The position numbers were made by a program, and so were the translations under genes. From assembly GCA_947484175.1 (NCBI GenBank), contig CANKOI010000026.1, positions 1-44,553 of the forward strand: a stretch of DNA of 44,553 nt, in the 5' to 3' direction. Below, piece by piece: positions 43,568 through 44,553 of this stretch (positions within the stretch are counted from its first letter, which is position 1; each line of letters begins with the position of its first letter). The notes under the pieces are model-generated. The model was given only the letters and a program-made list of their open reading frames with translations, was not told the DNA's origin and made no database searches. The stretch is from Deltaproteobacteria bacterium (GTDB lineage: Bacteria > Myxococcota_A > UBA796 > SXON01).

Positions 43568-44553
43568 TCAGCGAATCCGAACGGGCACCCGCCGCAGCTC
43601 CACCCGCTTCTCCCCGCGCACCGCGCGGACCAGCACACTGCCTGCTCCCGGAGCGCCCTTCGCGTTTGGCTTGAAGGTGGCGGTGTACTCACGAGTGGCC
43701 CCCGCGGCGAGGCGTTCGTCGGCCAGGGTTTTCCAGGGTGGCGTGTTCTCCACGGTGCGCGCCAGCACCAGCTTGTGGGGCGGCGCCAAATCCTTCCCCG
43801 CGGCGTCGATCAGGACCGTCTCGATGGTCCAGCCCTTGAAGGGGTTGCCCGTGGGTACCGTGTGGCCAGCGCCCGTGTTCAGGAGCTTCACACCGACGAC
43901 CAGCGTGGCGCCGCGAGTGACCTCGGCCGACGGCAACGAAACGAGTGTGGTGAGGGCTCGGGCCACGGAGGTGGGCGAGGCGTGAGCGGGGCCGATCGCG
44001 GCGTTACCCGGCTGGGGCGCGCCCCCCTGCGGCGCCATGTGGCAGTCCTGACAGTCGACTCCCGCGGTGGCGTAGGCGCTCGCAGCCCATTCGCCGTAGG
44101 TGTCGTAGAAGGGGCGGTCGCCTTCCGGCCAGGTGAGCTGATGGCACGACGCGCAGAAGCCACTGCCGGAGAGCTCCGCGCTCACGGTGACCGGGTGGGG
44201 GGCGTTGTCGGTGGCGTGGCTGCCGAGCACGGTGCCCTCGCGCACGTGGCAGGCCGCGCAGGTGACTCCCTCGGACATGAGCGACGCGTCGAAGGCCGCG
44301 TTCGGAGCGAGCTGCGGCCGGGCCAGATCGCCGTCGACGTAGCCGGCGGCGAGCTGATCGTGCTGGGCGGCGAGGGGCAGGTGGCAGCCGAGGCAGGCCG
44401 TACTGTTGCCGGCGGTGGTGAGCGCAGCTTGGAAACTGGCGCTCGACCAAGCGTGAGCGTGGCCGCTGCCCGACCAGGTGTCGTGGGCGGCCCAGTGGCA
44501 CGCGTTGCAGGTCTGTGCGGAGAGGGTGGCCAACCCCGACGGGAGGGCGCTCA
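43568..44553 (-). CDS. Multihaem cytochrome c, C-terminal part (5' truncated by window)
   Basis: The frame is open to the right edge, so the signal peptide and perhaps more haems lie outside. The visible 328 or so residues have five CxxCH haem sites: CNACH, CLGCH, CAACH, CASCH and CQDCH. Additional distal histidines (for example HDTWSGSGHAHAW and QHDQLAAGY) could serve as axial ligands. This is the pattern of the cytochrome c554/NrfA-like multihaem families. After the haems, a beta-rich 110-residue C-terminal domain (LLNTGAGHTVPTGNPFKGW) follows, as in several extracytoplasmic multihaem proteins. It is periplasmic or surface-exposed and may donate or accept electrons. A downstream 36-bp gap separates it from the MopE-type gene. 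Confidence 0.9.
   Translation of the reverse strand, partial: SALPSGLATLSAQTCNACHWAAHDTWSGSGHAHAWSSASFQAALTTAGNSTACLGCHLPLAAQHDQLAAGYVDGDLARPQLAPNAAFDASLMSEGVTCAACHVREGTVLGSHATDNAPHPVTVSAELSGSGFCASCHQLTWPEGDRPFYDTYGEWAASAYATAGVDCQDCHMAPQGGAPQPGNAAIGPAHASPTSVARALTTLVSLPSAEVTRGATLVVGVKLLNTGAGHTVPTGNPFKGWTIETVLIDAAGKDLAPPHKLVLARTVENTPPWKTLADERLAAGATREYTATFKPNAKGAPGAGSVLVRAVRGEKRVELRRVPVRIR

Overview
The window is about 44.5 kb of very GC-rich bacterial DNA with tightly packed genes, many 0-8 nt overlaps and no RNA genes, CRISPR arrays or insertion sequences that I can see. The protein content points to a Myxococcota-like (former Deltaproteobacteria) genome. It has many short-signal lipoproteins, MopE-type calcium/metal-binding repeats, FG-GAP propellers, a MYXO-CTERM-like tail (Cys-rich tripartite sorting tail), a lamin-tail/CotH lipoprotein, a steroid 5-alpha-reductase homologue and a ChrR-like cupin beside an ECF sigma factor. 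The taxonomic call is an inference; no rRNA is present to confirm it.

Layout, left to right. 0-3.5 kb: the end of a condensation-type acyltransferase, then a minus-strand block of lysoplasmalogenase (YhhN), glutaredoxin, a small lipoprotein and an LCAD-like acyl-CoA dehydrogenase. 3.5-8.7 kb: CotH/lamin-tail lipoprotein, threonylcarbamoyl-AMP synthase, a broken 3' remnant of a MopE-type gene, a Bcp peroxiredoxin, a VapBC-type toxin-antitoxin pair and an SDR gene. 8.7-13.9 kb: steroid 5-alpha-reductase homologue overlapping the SDR gene, a disrupted lipoprotein propeller gene, an OPT transporter with an extra soluble domain, and MoaA. 13.9-17.8 kb: a TCA block gltA-sucC-sucD followed by ndk.

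17.8-30.3 kb: an unknown cytosolic protein, a signal-peptidase-like protein lacking both catalytic residues and coupled to an FG-GAP lipoprotein, a soluble PAS hybrid histidine kinase, a one-TM protein, a fatty acid desaturase, a LeuB-family dehydrogenase, a WecG/TagA glycosyltransferase coupled to an IPT/TIG lipoprotein, a small MopE-motif lipoprotein, and a HEAT-repeat/B12-radical-SAM pair. 30.5-37.5 kb: a long plus-strand run of surE, dedA, apt, a beta-barrel-like protein, a LolD-like ATPase, two MacB/FtsX-type permeases and a LolA-like carrier. The last five look like one trans-envelope lipid or lipoprotein export machine.

37.6-44.5 kb: two strong inverted repeats, an ECF sigma factor coupled to a ChrR-like cupin without a visible zinc-binding anti-sigma domain, then a roughly 1,512-residue minus-strand lipoprotein (seven-bladed FG-GAP propeller, about 14 MopE units, MYXO-CTERM-like tail), preceded by a multihaem cytochrome c that runs off the window.

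The main unexplained structures are a dispersed intergenic hairpin element (three copies of one 19-nt hairpin, two of them inside a 37-bp unit), recurrent TACNNT/TAGTCT boxes close to start codons that suggest short-leader or leaderless mRNAs, two decayed genes, and the coupling of surface-protein genes to odd partners (inactive signal peptidase homologue, cytochrome c, glycosyltransferase).
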